Positions 1-6,710 of a DNA stretch of 7,657 bases are shown one piece after another. This DNA is from Bacteroidia bacterium (GTDB lineage Bacteria > Bacteroidota > Bacteroidia > Cytophagales > Cyclobacteriaceae). A program made the position numbers and the translations under genes. Below the pieces are notes generated by a model, which worked only from the letters and a program-made list of their open reading frames with translations, ran no database searches and had not been told where the DNA came from. Within the stretch, counting starts at the first letter, position 1; each line of letters starts with the position of its first letter. The stretch is taken from NCBI GenBank assembly GCA_012031955.1, contig JAAURZ010000099.1, positions 1 to 7,657 on the forward strand. The letters are read 5' to 3'.

Positions 1-78
1 GCCCAGGCGGTGGACGAGCTCATCAACCTCATACGCGAGCATGGCGATTGGGTGGAAGTGGAGGAACAGGAGGGATAA
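1..78 (+). CDS. C-terminal end of an unidentified protein
   Basis: Frame 1 is open from the first base of the window to a TAA at 76-78. It gives 25 residues ending in DWVEVEEQEG, an acidic tail preceded by a helix-like stretch (AVDELINLIREHG). Only the 3' end is inside the window, so no domain or function can be assigned. The next gene starts 112 bases downstream on the same strand. The call rests on the open frame reaching the edge and on plausible protein-like composition. Confidence 0.5.
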   Translation, partial: AQAVDELINLIREHGDWVEVEEQEG

Positions 79-111
79 GATATTCCGGTGTCAGGAATTT
101 GTTTACGCCGT

Positions 112-137
112 TTGTGATTATTTCGAAGGTAACTTTG
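112..137 (+). promoter_or_regulatory. Possible Bacteroidota-type promoter for the exported protein gene
   Basis: TAACTTTG at 130-137 matches the Bacteroidota -7 consensus TAnnTTTG exactly. The nearest TTG (112-114) is only 15 bases upstream, shorter than the usual 17-23, so the -33 part is weak. It would give a leader of about 45 bases before the ATG at 191. The match is by eye only. Confidence 0.25.
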
Positions 138-190
138 TTCGTGCAACTACAATTCTTGCGTATCTTGAACCACTACAAAATAAGATCATC

Positions 191-809
191 ATGTTGTCCG
201 TCAGTCAAAGAAGTGCGCTTCGGGCTTTTGTCATCGCCCTTCCTTTAATCTTTCATGGCGCTTGGTTGCGTACGGCTACGGCCCAGGTATATACGCCACC
301 TCCTCCGAGTGTGAATCCACTTCCGCAAAACCCCTATCCCTATAATCCATTTCGTAAACCAGATGAACCCACCGGCAAATACTTTTTCACTGTGAAGCTG
401 CTTGGCGACTCCGTGGTGGAAGGACGTAACCGGATGGATGCCGGCTTTCCACAGACGCTGGGCTTTAAAATGAAAGATGAATCGATGAAATATATAAGCC
501 CTGCCATGACCACAAGCATTCAATGCAGGTACCAGGATGGACGCATCATCCTGGTGTTCCGGCGGGCGATAGTTGCTGGCTGTTTCGAGTAATGAGTGGA
601 GCTGTCAACGCGTATTCCTATTTACCGGAACCAGAAAATGACTACATCATCGCCATACAAAAGGAGGCGTAGGCAATCCGATCGTGCGACTCACCAGGCA
701 AAATCTGCAAGAGCTCATCGCCGACGATCCACGTGCCCTGAAAATCCTCGAACGCGGCAACCGCTACGAGGCCATTCGCACCTACAACCAGCGCAAGCAG
801 AAAAAATAG
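191..809 (+). pseudogene. Exported proline-rich protein, frame broken twice
   Basis: The reading starts at ATG 191 in frame 2. It has a signal peptide (hydrophobic core at residues 12-25, likely cut after TATA near residue 31), a proline-rich stretch (about residues 34-60: TPPPPSVNPLPQNPYPYNP) and then a beta-rich domain. The frame stops at 592. The protein-like reading continues in frame 1 (PAGDSCWLFRVMSGAVNAYS, then LPEPENDYIIAIQK) to a TAG at 670, and then in frame 3 (GNPIVRLTRQNLQELIADD to YNQRKQKK) to a TAG at 807-809. One base restored near 545-552 and one in the AAAA at 659-662 would give a single protein of 206 residues. The assembled form resembles secreted Bacteroidota proteins of unknown function that end in an IAIQKG...IVxLTxxNL segment, from memory of the family. 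It is either a pseudogene or an intact gene with two base-call errors. An ORF caller would report only 191-592. Confidence 0.6.
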
Positions 810-843
810 CGCGGCTATAGTGGCCCAACTTTTGGCGATTGAG

Positions 844-875
844 TTTGCTTGAAACGCACTGCGACTGTACCTTTA
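844..875 (+). promoter_or_regulatory. Putative Bacteroidota promoter for the small membrane protein
   Basis: TTTG at 844-847 is followed after 20 bases by TACCTTTA (868-875). That agrees at seven of eight positions with TAnnTTTG, and the spacing is within the usual range. The site lies 20 bases before the ATG at 895, in the short gap after the previous gene. This is consensus matching only. Confidence 0.35.
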
Positions 876-894
876 TTCCCTACAAAGGTGGGTT

Positions 895-1104
895 ATGGAA
901 GCGCAAGAGAACCAGGAGGCTAAACGCCGCCCTTCTTTCCGGGAGGTATTCCAATTGGGAGAGGTGGGAAACTATTTCTTTAGAAAGAAGGACCCGAACA
1001 GGCCCAGCAACATCAACATCAAGATGATGCACGGCATCAATAAACTGTCCATCATCGTTTTTGTGGTGGCTGTCCTCTACCTCGTGCTGAGGCACCTTTT
1101 TTGA
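895..1104 (+). CDS. Small single-pass membrane protein (DUF6728-like)
   Basis: This is a 69-residue protein with a charged N-terminus (residues 1-14), a central motif with LGEVGNYFFRKKDPNRPSN at residues 21-39, and one transmembrane helix at about residues 50-67 (KLSIIVFVVAVLYLVL). The central motif, followed by a MHGINK segment just before the membrane span, resembles small Bacteroidota proteins annotated as DUF6728. That family name is from memory and not verified. The positive charges before the span suggest a cytoplasmic N-terminus. A purine-rich AAAGGTGGG lies just before the ATG. An earlier ATG at 839 is in another frame and gives a non-protein-like reading. The gene stands alone between two promoter-like sites, and its function is unknown. 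Confidence 0.75.
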   Translation: MEAQENQEAKRRPSFREVFQLGEVGNYFFRKKDPNRPSNINIKMMHGINKLSIIVFVVAVLYLVLRHLF

Positions 1105-1188
1105 GCCAATTTTGGCCTGCCACCGGGAATAATCGGGCGCTGCCATCGTTGTTTAGCCTGTGTACAAAGACCACACAATTCGCCCTGT

Positions 1189-1222
1189 TTTGGAAGAAAT
1201 CTGGCTAAAATCCTTATTTTTG
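1189..1222 (+). promoter_or_regulatory. Putative Bacteroidota promoter for the lipoprotein gene
   Basis: TTTG at 1189-1192 and TATTTTTG at 1215-1222, an exact match to TAnnTTTG, are separated by 22 bases, within the reported 17-23 range. The -7 element lies 17 bases before the ATG at 1240, implying a very short leader. This is the best promoter match in the window, but it is still only a consensus match. Confidence 0.45.
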
Positions 1223-1239
1223 TTTGAATTACCCCATTC

Positions 1240-2145
1240 ATGCTAAGGGCAATTGCCGTAATCTTGATTGTTTTGAGCCTCGGCGCTTGCACGCAGCGGA
1301 CGATATGCCCTGCCTACCAAAGCGCCTTTATATACGACAAGGAAGCCCTTCGCAAGAAATTCAGCTACTTTGAAGAAGACTCCATTCCCAAGGTACTTAC
1401 AGCCAGCAAGAACCAGTTCCTGATTGCCGAACCCACCACGTACCGCAAAAAGGTGCGAAGCCTGCAAACTGTTGTCATGAAAGACGTGAACCCGGTGGTA
1501 CCGGATTCTATCGCCCTGGGCGACGATTTTGTGTCGCAGGCTGACCTGGACAGTGCAGCCCGGTCGGTGATTGACAGCACTTTTATTGTGGACGTGCCGC
1601 GACCCGGGCAGGATTCTGTCGCGCAAAATCCCGAAGACAGCGTCTATGTGATCACCAAGGACAAAGAGGTGAGGCTGCTCATCTTCAAACCCGACAGCTT
1701 GATGTACAGGGTGGAAGAACGGCGCTTCAATACCGATCAGGATAACTACATGTGGTACCTCCGCGACTATCTCGTGTTGCCCGACGTGAGGCTTGCGCAA
1801 TTGCAGGGCAGCGGCAGCGATGAAGGTGGAAGCGCCACCGGAAAGAAAGAAAAGAAAGGCATAAAAGGTTTCTTCAAGAATTTATTCAAGAAGAAAAAGA
1901 AAACAGAACGGGATACAACCGAAGCGCCTGTGCAGGAGGTGGCGCCGGAAGACGAAGAATTCGAGTTTGTGCAGCAGCGTGATTCCACACAAGCGGCTCA
2001 ACCCAAGCCCGAGCCCGAAAAGAAAAAAGGACTTTTCTCCTTCTTGAAGAAGGACAAGTCGAAGGCGCCCAAGCCTCCCAAGGAGCCAAAGAAAAAGAAG
2101 GAGAAGAAAAAGAAAAGAGAAGGCAGCCAAGGAAGAAGAGCCTAA
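1240..2145 (+). CDS. Lipoprotein with lysine-rich C-terminal region; true end probably 2173
   Basis: The 301-residue protein begins with a lipoprotein signal (MLRAIAVILIVLSLGAC) whose lipobox LGAC makes Cys17 the likely lipidated residue, so it should be membrane-anchored outside the cytoplasm. Residues about 20-185 form a domain I do not recognise (CPAYQSAFIYDKEALRKKF, then an aspartate- and serine-rich middle, then NYMWYLRDYLVLPDV). From about residue 200 it is highly charged. A GIKGFFKNLFKKKKK module (207-221) and a KKGLFSFLKKDKSKAPK module (262-278) look like diverged copies of one amphipathic unit, separated by an acidic linker (APEDEEFEF). The frame ends at 2145 in EGSQGRRA. Frame 2 from about 2114 instead reads KEKAAKEEEPKKEEDDDGF to a TAG at 2171-2173, which continues the Lys/Glu composition far better. 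A frame slip in the A-rich 2085-2120 stretch is therefore likely, and the full protein would be about 310 residues. Function unknown. Confidence 0.8.
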   Translation: MLRAIAVILIVLSLGACTQRTICPAYQSAFIYDKEALRKKFSYFEEDSIPKVLTASKNQFLIAEPTTYRKKVRSLQTVVMKDVNPVVPDSIALGDDFVSQADLDSAARSVIDSTFIVDVPRPGQDSVAQNPEDSVYVITKDKEVRLLIFKPDSLMYRVEERRFNTDQDNYMWYLRDYLVLPDVRLAQLQGSGSDEGGSATGKKEKKGIKGFFKNLFKKKKKTERDTTEAPVQEVAPEDEEFEFVQQRDSTQAAQPKPEPEKKKGLFSFLKKDKSKAPKPPKEPKKKKEKKKKREGSQGRRA

Positions 2146-2169
2146 AAAAGAAGAAGACGACGATGGCTT

Positions 2170-2173
2170 CTAG
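2170..2173. other. Shared CTAG: overlapping stop codons of convergent genes
   Basis: The palindrome CTAG carries TAG on the plus strand (2171-2173), the inferred end of the lipoprotein gene, and TAG on the minus strand (2172-2170), the end of the LytTR regulator. The two genes therefore meet tail to tail with no spacer and no room for a separate terminator. The plus-strand assignment depends on the inferred frame slip near 2100. The minus-strand stop is direct. Confidence 0.55.
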
Positions 2174-2498
2174 CGCAGCAGTTTTTTGAGAATAGACAAC
2201 AACCCTTCCTTTTTTCGCCTCGCTACCGGCACTTGCATGTCGCCCGTGAGCGACACCATTCCTTCGCGATCCACTTTGTGCACGTGACGCAGGTTCACCA
2301 GGTGCGACTTGTGAATTCGATAGAATGAATGTTCGTGCAGCACATCCTCAAACTCTTTCAGGGTTTGGAAATGAGCAGCGGCTTGCGGTCGGCGAAATAA
2401 AACCACGTATAATTCCTTTCACCTTCACAGCGCACGATTTGCTGCGGAGCCACTACATAAATTTCCGTTTGTGTGGTAAGCACTAGTTTGAAGTCGCC
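2170..2498 (-). pseudogene. LytTR DNA-binding half of the response regulator, out of frame with its receiver
   Basis: This is the C-terminal continuation of the receiver encoded at 2923-2483, in two further frames. From 2498 the minus strand reads GDFKLVLTTQTEIYVV, then IVRCEGERNYTWFYFADRKP and LLISK, and hits a TGA at 2360-2358. From 2364 a third frame reads TLKEFEDVLHEHSFYRIHKS, then HLVNLRHVHKV and VPVARRKKEGLLSILKKLLR, and stops at 2170. Joined, this is a textbook LytTR domain: IxRCEGxxNYT, the SKTLKExE loop, FYRIHKSHLVNL and the VPVARRKK end. LytTR domains bind DNA direct repeats in promoters. The second break is one missing A in AAACCC (2366-2361). With one base restored at each of two sites, the whole gene 2923-2170 is 251 codons, the usual length for LytTR regulators. 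It is either broken or misread. Confidence 0.8.
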
Positions 2499-2923
2499 GG
2501 TTGACCCTGTCGAAGGTTGTCCATCAGGTGGCCGATGATCATGCGCTGCTGAAGCGGATTGTTTTCCCTGCGCAGCAGGTGCGACTGCACGGCCTGTTTC
2601 AACTCAGCCACGTCGATTGGTTTAAGCAAATAGTCCAGCGCGCTGAAGCGAATGGCACGAATGGCATACTGATCGAATGCTGTTGTAAAGATCACGTCGA
2701 AATCCCACTTGCCCAGTTGGTTCAGAAAATCGAATCCGCTCCAATGGGGCATCTTGATGTCGAGAAAAAGAAGCGATGGACGAAAATCCCTGACCTGTTC
2801 GATTGCTTTTTCAGGCGACGTGCTCCATGCAACGGCGCTGATTTCCGGTACATGTTTTTCTATCAGCACCCGCAAAATGTTGCAGGCGCGCTCTTCATCG
2901 TCGAGAATGTACGCGCGTATCAT
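2483..2923 (-). CDS. LytTR-family response regulator, receiver-domain portion
   Basis: The open frame gives 146 residues. Residues 1-115 are a complete CheY-like receiver: acidic pair D8-D9 (YILDDEE), phospho-acceptor D55 (LLFLDIKMP), the conserved Thr in FTTAFDQYAI (near residue 80) and K101-P102 (YLLKPID). After a linker the frame ends in PATSN at 2483, although the LytTR domain follows at once in another frame, so the true product is probably about 251 residues. The ATG at 2923-2921 overlaps the kinase stop codon as ATGA, a coupled pair. Its role is to receive phosphate from the adjacent sensor kinase and control transcription. If the break near 2495-2505 is real, the cell makes a receiver without a DNA-binding domain. 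If it is an error, the regulator is ordinary. Confidence 0.85.
   Translation of the reverse strand: MIRAYILDDEERACNILRVLIEKHVPEISAVAWSTSPEKAIEQVRDFRPSLLFLDIKMPHWSGFDFLNQLGKWDFDVIFTTAFDQYAIRAIRFSALDYLLKPIDVAELKQAVQSHLLRRENNPLQQRMIIGHLMDNLRQGQPATSN
2920..2923 (-). other. ATGA stop/start overlap between kinase and regulator
   Basis: On the minus strand ATG (2923-2921) begins the regulator and TGA (2922-2920) ends the kinase. This 4-base overlap usually means translational coupling in one transcript and supports reading the two genes as a cognate pair. Confidence 0.85.
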
Positions 2924-5910
2924 ACGGCATTTTCTTTTACCGGAAACTCAATTTGCACAACAGTGCCGCAAGGGTCACCTTCATTGTCCACCAGGTCTTT
3001 GATGGAAAAGGCCACCTTCACCTGCATCGTGTTCAGCGCTTCTATTCGTCGTTCGGTTATCGAAATACCTTTCGACTCGCGCCGGTCGTACTGTATCTGC
3101 TGTTGCCTGATGAGGGCGGATCGCTGCCGCCCTATGCCATTGTCTTCGATACTGCATATTATTTTGTCGCCTTCGCGCGCGTAGTGTATCGTAAGCTGTT
3201 TGTCGTCCTCCTTGTGCAGCAGCCCATGCCAGATCGCGTTTTCAATAAACGGCTGCGTGATCATGTTCGGTACAAGCAGTTGCTCGGGCACAATCTGCGG
3301 GTCGGTTTTGATTTCGTAGTGAAACGACTGGTTGAAGCGCAAAGACTCCAACTCCAGGTAGTGTCTTAACAGGGTGAGTTCTATGCTGAGCGGTACCGTG
3401 TTTCGTTCCGCATAGTTGAGCACCATGCGCAACAGGCGCGAGAAGGTGGTAAGGTATTGGTAGGCGACATCCGTTTTCTCAGTCACGATGCATTCCTGGA
3501 TCGCATTGAGCGAGTTAAAAATAAAATGCGGATTGATTTGCGCGCGCAATGCTTTGTTTTCCAATTCGGCCATCATCTGGTTGATGCGCGTTTTTTCCCG
3601 CTCCTTTTTCCTGATTGTGCTCACACGGTACCGGAAGAAACCTACGACACCTGAAATAACCACCAACCCGGAGAGCACATAAAACCACATCGTTTGCCAA
3701 AATGGCGGATTGATAACAAACCGCAGCGATGCCGGCGCATCGGCCCATACACCATGGTTGTTTGCCGCATTCACCAAAAACGTGTAGTGCCCGGGTGGCA
3801 ACCCCGCGTAGCTGACGCGACGGCTCGACGTGGTGGTCCAGTCGGCATCCAGCCCGTCCAGCTTGTAACGGTACTGGTTTTTGGCTGGGTTGCTCAGACT
3901 GACACCGGTGTATTGAAACGAGAGTATGTTCCTGGAGTAGGGGAGTTCGTAGCTGTCGCCCACGGCATAGCCCGCTATGTCTTCACGTCCTTCAAACAGC
4001 AGCACATCGCGCATATGTACCGATGGCTTGCGGGTGTTGTAACGCATGCTGTCTGGATGAAAGGTGTAAGTTCCGACAGAATTGAATACCCAGAGGGTTC
4101 CGTTCCGTTGCGCGTAAAGCCACTGGTCTTTAAATGTCTGCCGCATGGTGCCGTCATGGTGGTCGAAGGTGTAAAACACGGGAGTGGCAGATAAACCCGT
4201 GGCGAGTGTGAGACCGCTGTAGTCACTCAGCCAGAGATTGCCGTTTGCGTCCAACTGAAGGTCTAGTATTACATCGCTCTGGAGCCCGTCGGCGCGGGTG
4301 AACCGTTTTAACAGGTTGAGTCGGCCGTTCGTCATTTCGCATTTAAGCAGGCCAAAACCTTGCGTGCCCATCCAGATGCTGCCGTCGTTGGCGGTCACCG
4401 CGCTTCTCACATTAATGGCGCGCTTGTCAAGTCCCAAGATGGAATCGCCTGACAGTTCGCCGTTCACCAACCTGAATATGCCCTGGCTTCCGAAGAACCA
4501 GGTTTCGCCGCCGGCTTCAAGGCATCCATAAAGTTCGCTCAGGTTGCTTTTGTTTTCTGCAAAGGGTACTACGTGGGGCACGGGCGGGTCTTGCGTGAGA
4601 TCGAATTCTGTGATGGCATTCTGAGTGCCGGCCCATAGTTTCGTTGAGTCGGGCTGGTAAAAAAAATAGAACGTGTTTTCCGATGTCCCATCCTCCTGCC
4701 TGTACGTGTGCAACTTGCGGTTGTCCCTCACTGTGGCGATCCCCTCATAGCCTGAACCGATCCACAAGTCACCTTTGTGATCTTCGTGAAGCGCAAAGAG
4801 TTCGGCATTCCTGAAAAGGTCGCCCGGCGCAAACAACTTTTCAAATGATCCGTCCTTGTATTGAAACAGCATGCCGTGATTGCCGCCCACGTACACACTG
4901 CCGTCGCGGGTTTCCAACACGCTATAACAGTCTTCGCCGTAAGGATCGAGCGGGGGCATTATGCGGAAGGGAGACGGTCTGTATTTAAACAGGCCGCTCC
5001 ACGTCGCTACCCAAATATTACCCTCTTGGTCTTCAGTGAAGTCGGACGTAAACAGGATATCCTCGTCGGTATGCGGAAAAAGATATTTGAAAACACCATG
5101 TTCATAGTGCAATAGGTTATTGTGGGATAGAAAATAATAACCGCTGCCTTTTCTTTTAATCCTGTCCGACAAAAACCGTGGCTGATCGAACTGGCGGATC
5201 ACGCCGTCCTTCATTTGCCAGGGCAGGCTCGTATGACTTGTCCACAGCACATTAAACTCGTCGGCAGCTGCAATACTTTTTACCGAGAGCCTTGGGGGTG
5301 AGGCCCAAATGCGCGTCCATGTGGCATCGCCTGGTTTGTATTTGTTAAGTCCGCGCTCGTTTCCAAAAAATACAACACCCGAGGGCAGCACATCCACCGA
5401 GAAGACTTCATCGTCGACGCCGAGGAAAGGCGACAGGTTGAAGGAGTCGATTTCTCCCCGGCTGAACCGCGCAAGGTCGTCCGGCACCAGGGTGTATAGA
5501 CCATGATTGGTGCACAGCCACAGGTTGCCCGCGGGGTCGGAGTGAAATTGATAAACAAGAGGATTACCGTTCGCGAAGCGAACGGGCTGGAAATTATTTT
5601 GCCGATAGCAGAACAAGCCTCTTTCGCCACCCGCCCAAAAGTTGCCGTGCCGGTCTTCAATAAAAGCACTTATCGTTTCAATTTGTTTATCGCCGGCGAA
5701 AAGGTACGGTTCGAACGTGTAACCGTCGTACCGGTTGATGCCTATCTCGCTGCCGATCCAGAGGAACCCGGTTTTGTCCTGGTAGACACTTTCAAGTTTG
5801 TCGGCCAGCAGTCCATCGCGGGCACTGAACTTCTCATACGTAAAAAGCTGCGCCGCCGCGCGTTGACTCATGCACAGGCACACGATGAAACAAGTGACGC
5901 GGAAAACCAT
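2920..5910 (-). CDS. Propeller sensor histidine kinase (Reg_prop, Y_Y_Y, LytS-type kinase)
   Basis: This is a 996-residue membrane sensor. I chose the ATG at 5910 because it starts directly at a signal peptide (VFRVTCFIVCLCMSQRAAA, likely cut near residue 20). The open frame runs 63 residues further upstream to 6099, but that part is arginine-rich, unlike a leader, and overlaps the SRAP gene end. Residues about 25-650 hold some 13 two_component-propeller motifs such as GFLWIGSEIGINRYDG, GNIWVATWSGLFKY, GDLWIGSGYEGI and GSIWMGTQGFGLL, enough for two seven-bladed propellers. A Y_Y_Y domain follows (about 660-734, YRYKLDGLDADW), then one transmembrane span (about 741-762), a short coiled coil and a LytS-type His_kinase domain with H795 in INPHFIFNSLNAIQE. 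The ATPase part has an N box (PFIENAIWHGL, N891), EDNGIG (922-927) and a GISITERRI lid. All catalytic motifs are present and there is no frame break over 3 kb. It should sense a periplasmic ligand and phosphorylate the overlapping LytTR regulator. It is not a hybrid kinase, because no receiver or AraC domain is fused. The ligand is unknown. Confidence 0.93.
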   Translation of the reverse strand: MVFRVTCFIVCLCMSQRAAAQLFTYEKFSARDGLLADKLESVYQDKTGFLWIGSEIGINRYDGYTFEPYLFAGDKQIETISAFIEDRHGNFWAGGERGLFCYRQNNFQPVRFANGNPLVYQFHSDPAGNLWLCTNHGLYTLVPDDLARFSRGEIDSFNLSPFLGVDDEVFSVDVLPSGVVFFGNERGLNKYKPGDATWTRIWASPPRLSVKSIAAADEFNVLWTSHTSLPWQMKDGVIRQFDQPRFLSDRIKRKGSGYYFLSHNNLLHYEHGVFKYLFPHTDEDILFTSDFTEDQEGNIWVATWSGLFKYRPSPFRIMPPLDPYGEDCYSVLETRDGSVYVGGNHGMLFQYKDGSFEKLFAPGDLFRNAELFALHEDHKGDLWIGSGYEGIATVRDNRKLHTYRQEDGTSENTFYFFYQPDSTKLWAGTQNAITEFDLTQDPPVPHVVPFAENKSNLSELYGCLEAGGETWFFGSQGIFRLVNGELSGDSILGLDKRAINVRSAVTANDGSIWMGTQGFGLLKCEMTNGRLNLLKRFTRADGLQSDVILDLQLDANGNLWLSDYSGLTLATGLSATPVFYTFDHHDGTMRQTFKDQWLYAQRNGTLWVFNSVGTYTFHPDSMRYNTRKPSVHMRDVLLFEGREDIAGYAVGDSYELPYSRNILSFQYTGVSLSNPAKNQYRYKLDGLDADWTTTSSRRVSYAGLPPGHYTFLVNAANNHGVWADAPASLRFVINPPFWQTMWFYVLSGLVVISGVVGFFRYRVSTIRKKEREKTRINQMMAELENKALRAQINPHFIFNSLNAIQECIVTEKTDVAYQYLTTFSRLLRMVLNYAERNTVPLSIELTLLRHYLELESLRFNQSFHYEIKTDPQIVPEQLLVPNMITQPFIENAIWHGLLHKEDDKQLTIHYAREGDKIICSIEDNGIGRQRSALIRQQQIQYDRRESKGISITERRIEALNTMQVKVAFSIKDLVDNEGDPCGTVVQIEFPVKENAV

Positions 5911-6016
5911 GACGTAAAAACTACGCAAGAGATTTGATTGTATGCGTACCAATGGATAAAACCAGCTTGCCGTTCGTTCAGGTGGTCTACTGTAAGTTAC
6001 AATAATTCGACGAAGG

Positions 6017-6710
6017 TCAGTCGAACAAAGTGAGGTTTCCATGCTGGTCGGCCGGCGGCGCCGGAATGACCAGCGAAGGAAAATCGTTTTGGAGGGCATT
6101 GATCCTGGGCGACACCGTGTACATATTCATGAGCGCCGAGGAGTAGGGCGTCAATGCCTGGCTCAATGCCGACTCGGCGAGGTCGGCGGCGAGCCACTGT
6201 TCTTCCCTGTCGCGTTCGAGTATGGCCGGCATCCGGTCGTGCACGAGGCTCACAAGGCTGTTGGCCGGCACAGTAAACATCATGAACGTATGAACGGCCT
6301 CTCCGTTTTCGTCTTCAAATTCCTCCCAAAGCCCGGCGATTGCGAACGGTTCTTTGTCGGCGAGAACGAACCTGTAAGGTATCGTTGTCTTTTTCCTACT
6401 TTTTCCACGCGTAAAAACCGTCGGCAGGAATAAGGCACCGTGTTTTGTGATGGCTCGTCTGAAGGCGGGCTTGTCCTTCAGGTTTTCCGCACGCACGTTG
6501 ATCACTTTTTCACTTGGGGTTTTATTCTTCGACCACTCCGGCGAAGTGCCCCAGAAAAACGTGGAGATGCCCTGCGGCGAACTCGACAGTATGATAGGCA
6601 GTAGTTGTGTGGGACCGGCGTTGTACCTGGGTTTGTATGACGCACCTAGTCGACGGAAAACGCTTGGCCAGCGTGTCTGCGTTGATGGTAAGTGTATATC
6701 GTTCAATCAT
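6017..6710 (-). pseudogene. SRAP/YedK-like (SOS response-associated) protein with several frame breaks
   Basis: The SRAP family senses abasic sites in single-stranded DNA and crosslinks to them through Cys2. Here the minus strand reads MIERYTLTINADTLAKRF from ATG 6710, breaks near 6660-6645, and continues ASYKPRYNAGPTQLLPI, FFWGTSPEWSKNK, VINVRAEN. Another frame (about 6446-6400) supplies RCLIPADGFYAWKK. The first main frame then resumes IPYRFVLADKEPFAIAGLWE, LVHDRMP and VSPRIN to the stop at 6017. Restoring five bases (two near 6650, one in the run at 6443-6446, one in each of the runs at 6400-6404 and 6390-6394) gives 232 residues with family-typical spacing. In that model the YedK residues align as Asn72 (NVRAE) and His159 (HDRMP), both kept, while Cys2 is Ile and the Glu of GFYEW is Ala102. 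It lies 68 bases after the hydrolase gene on the same strand. The family call is firm; whether it is broken or misread is open. Confidence 0.8.

Noticed and set aside
592..672. A 26-residue ORF whose ATG overlaps the stop at 592 (TAATG), as if a coupled small gene.
   Set aside because: The same frame reads on upstream as protein-like sequence (GDSCWLFRV), so it is better explained as the continuation of the gene from 191 after a missing base.
596..820. 74-residue plus-strand ORF rich in Arg and Gln.
   Set aside because: Composition is that of a shadow frame, while frame 3 over the same bases gives a coherent protein end (LTRQNLQELIADDPRALKIL).
1084..1102. Possible terminator GTGC-TGAG-GCAC followed by six T at the end of the small membrane protein gene.
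   Set aside because: The stem is only 4 bp and lies inside the coding sequence; too weak to call.
1243..1800. 185-residue minus-strand ORF opposite the lipoprotein gene.
   Set aside because: It is antisense to a gene with a clear lipobox and promoter-like site, and shows no recognisable motif.
2490..2520. A GACCCTGTCGAAGG stretch in the regulator linker, reminiscent of extragenic repeat sequences.
   Set aside because: Only one copy is seen in the window, and it translates sensibly as part of the linker (NLRQGQP).
5911..6016. Search for a promoter before the kinase; a TAGTTTTT lies close to the ATG on the minus strand.
   Set aside because: No TTG at suitable spacing, and the site would leave almost no leader.
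5911..6099. 63-residue upstream extension of the kinase frame.
   Set aside because: It is Arg-rich and overlaps the SRAP gene end, while the ATG at 5910 opens directly onto a good signal peptide.
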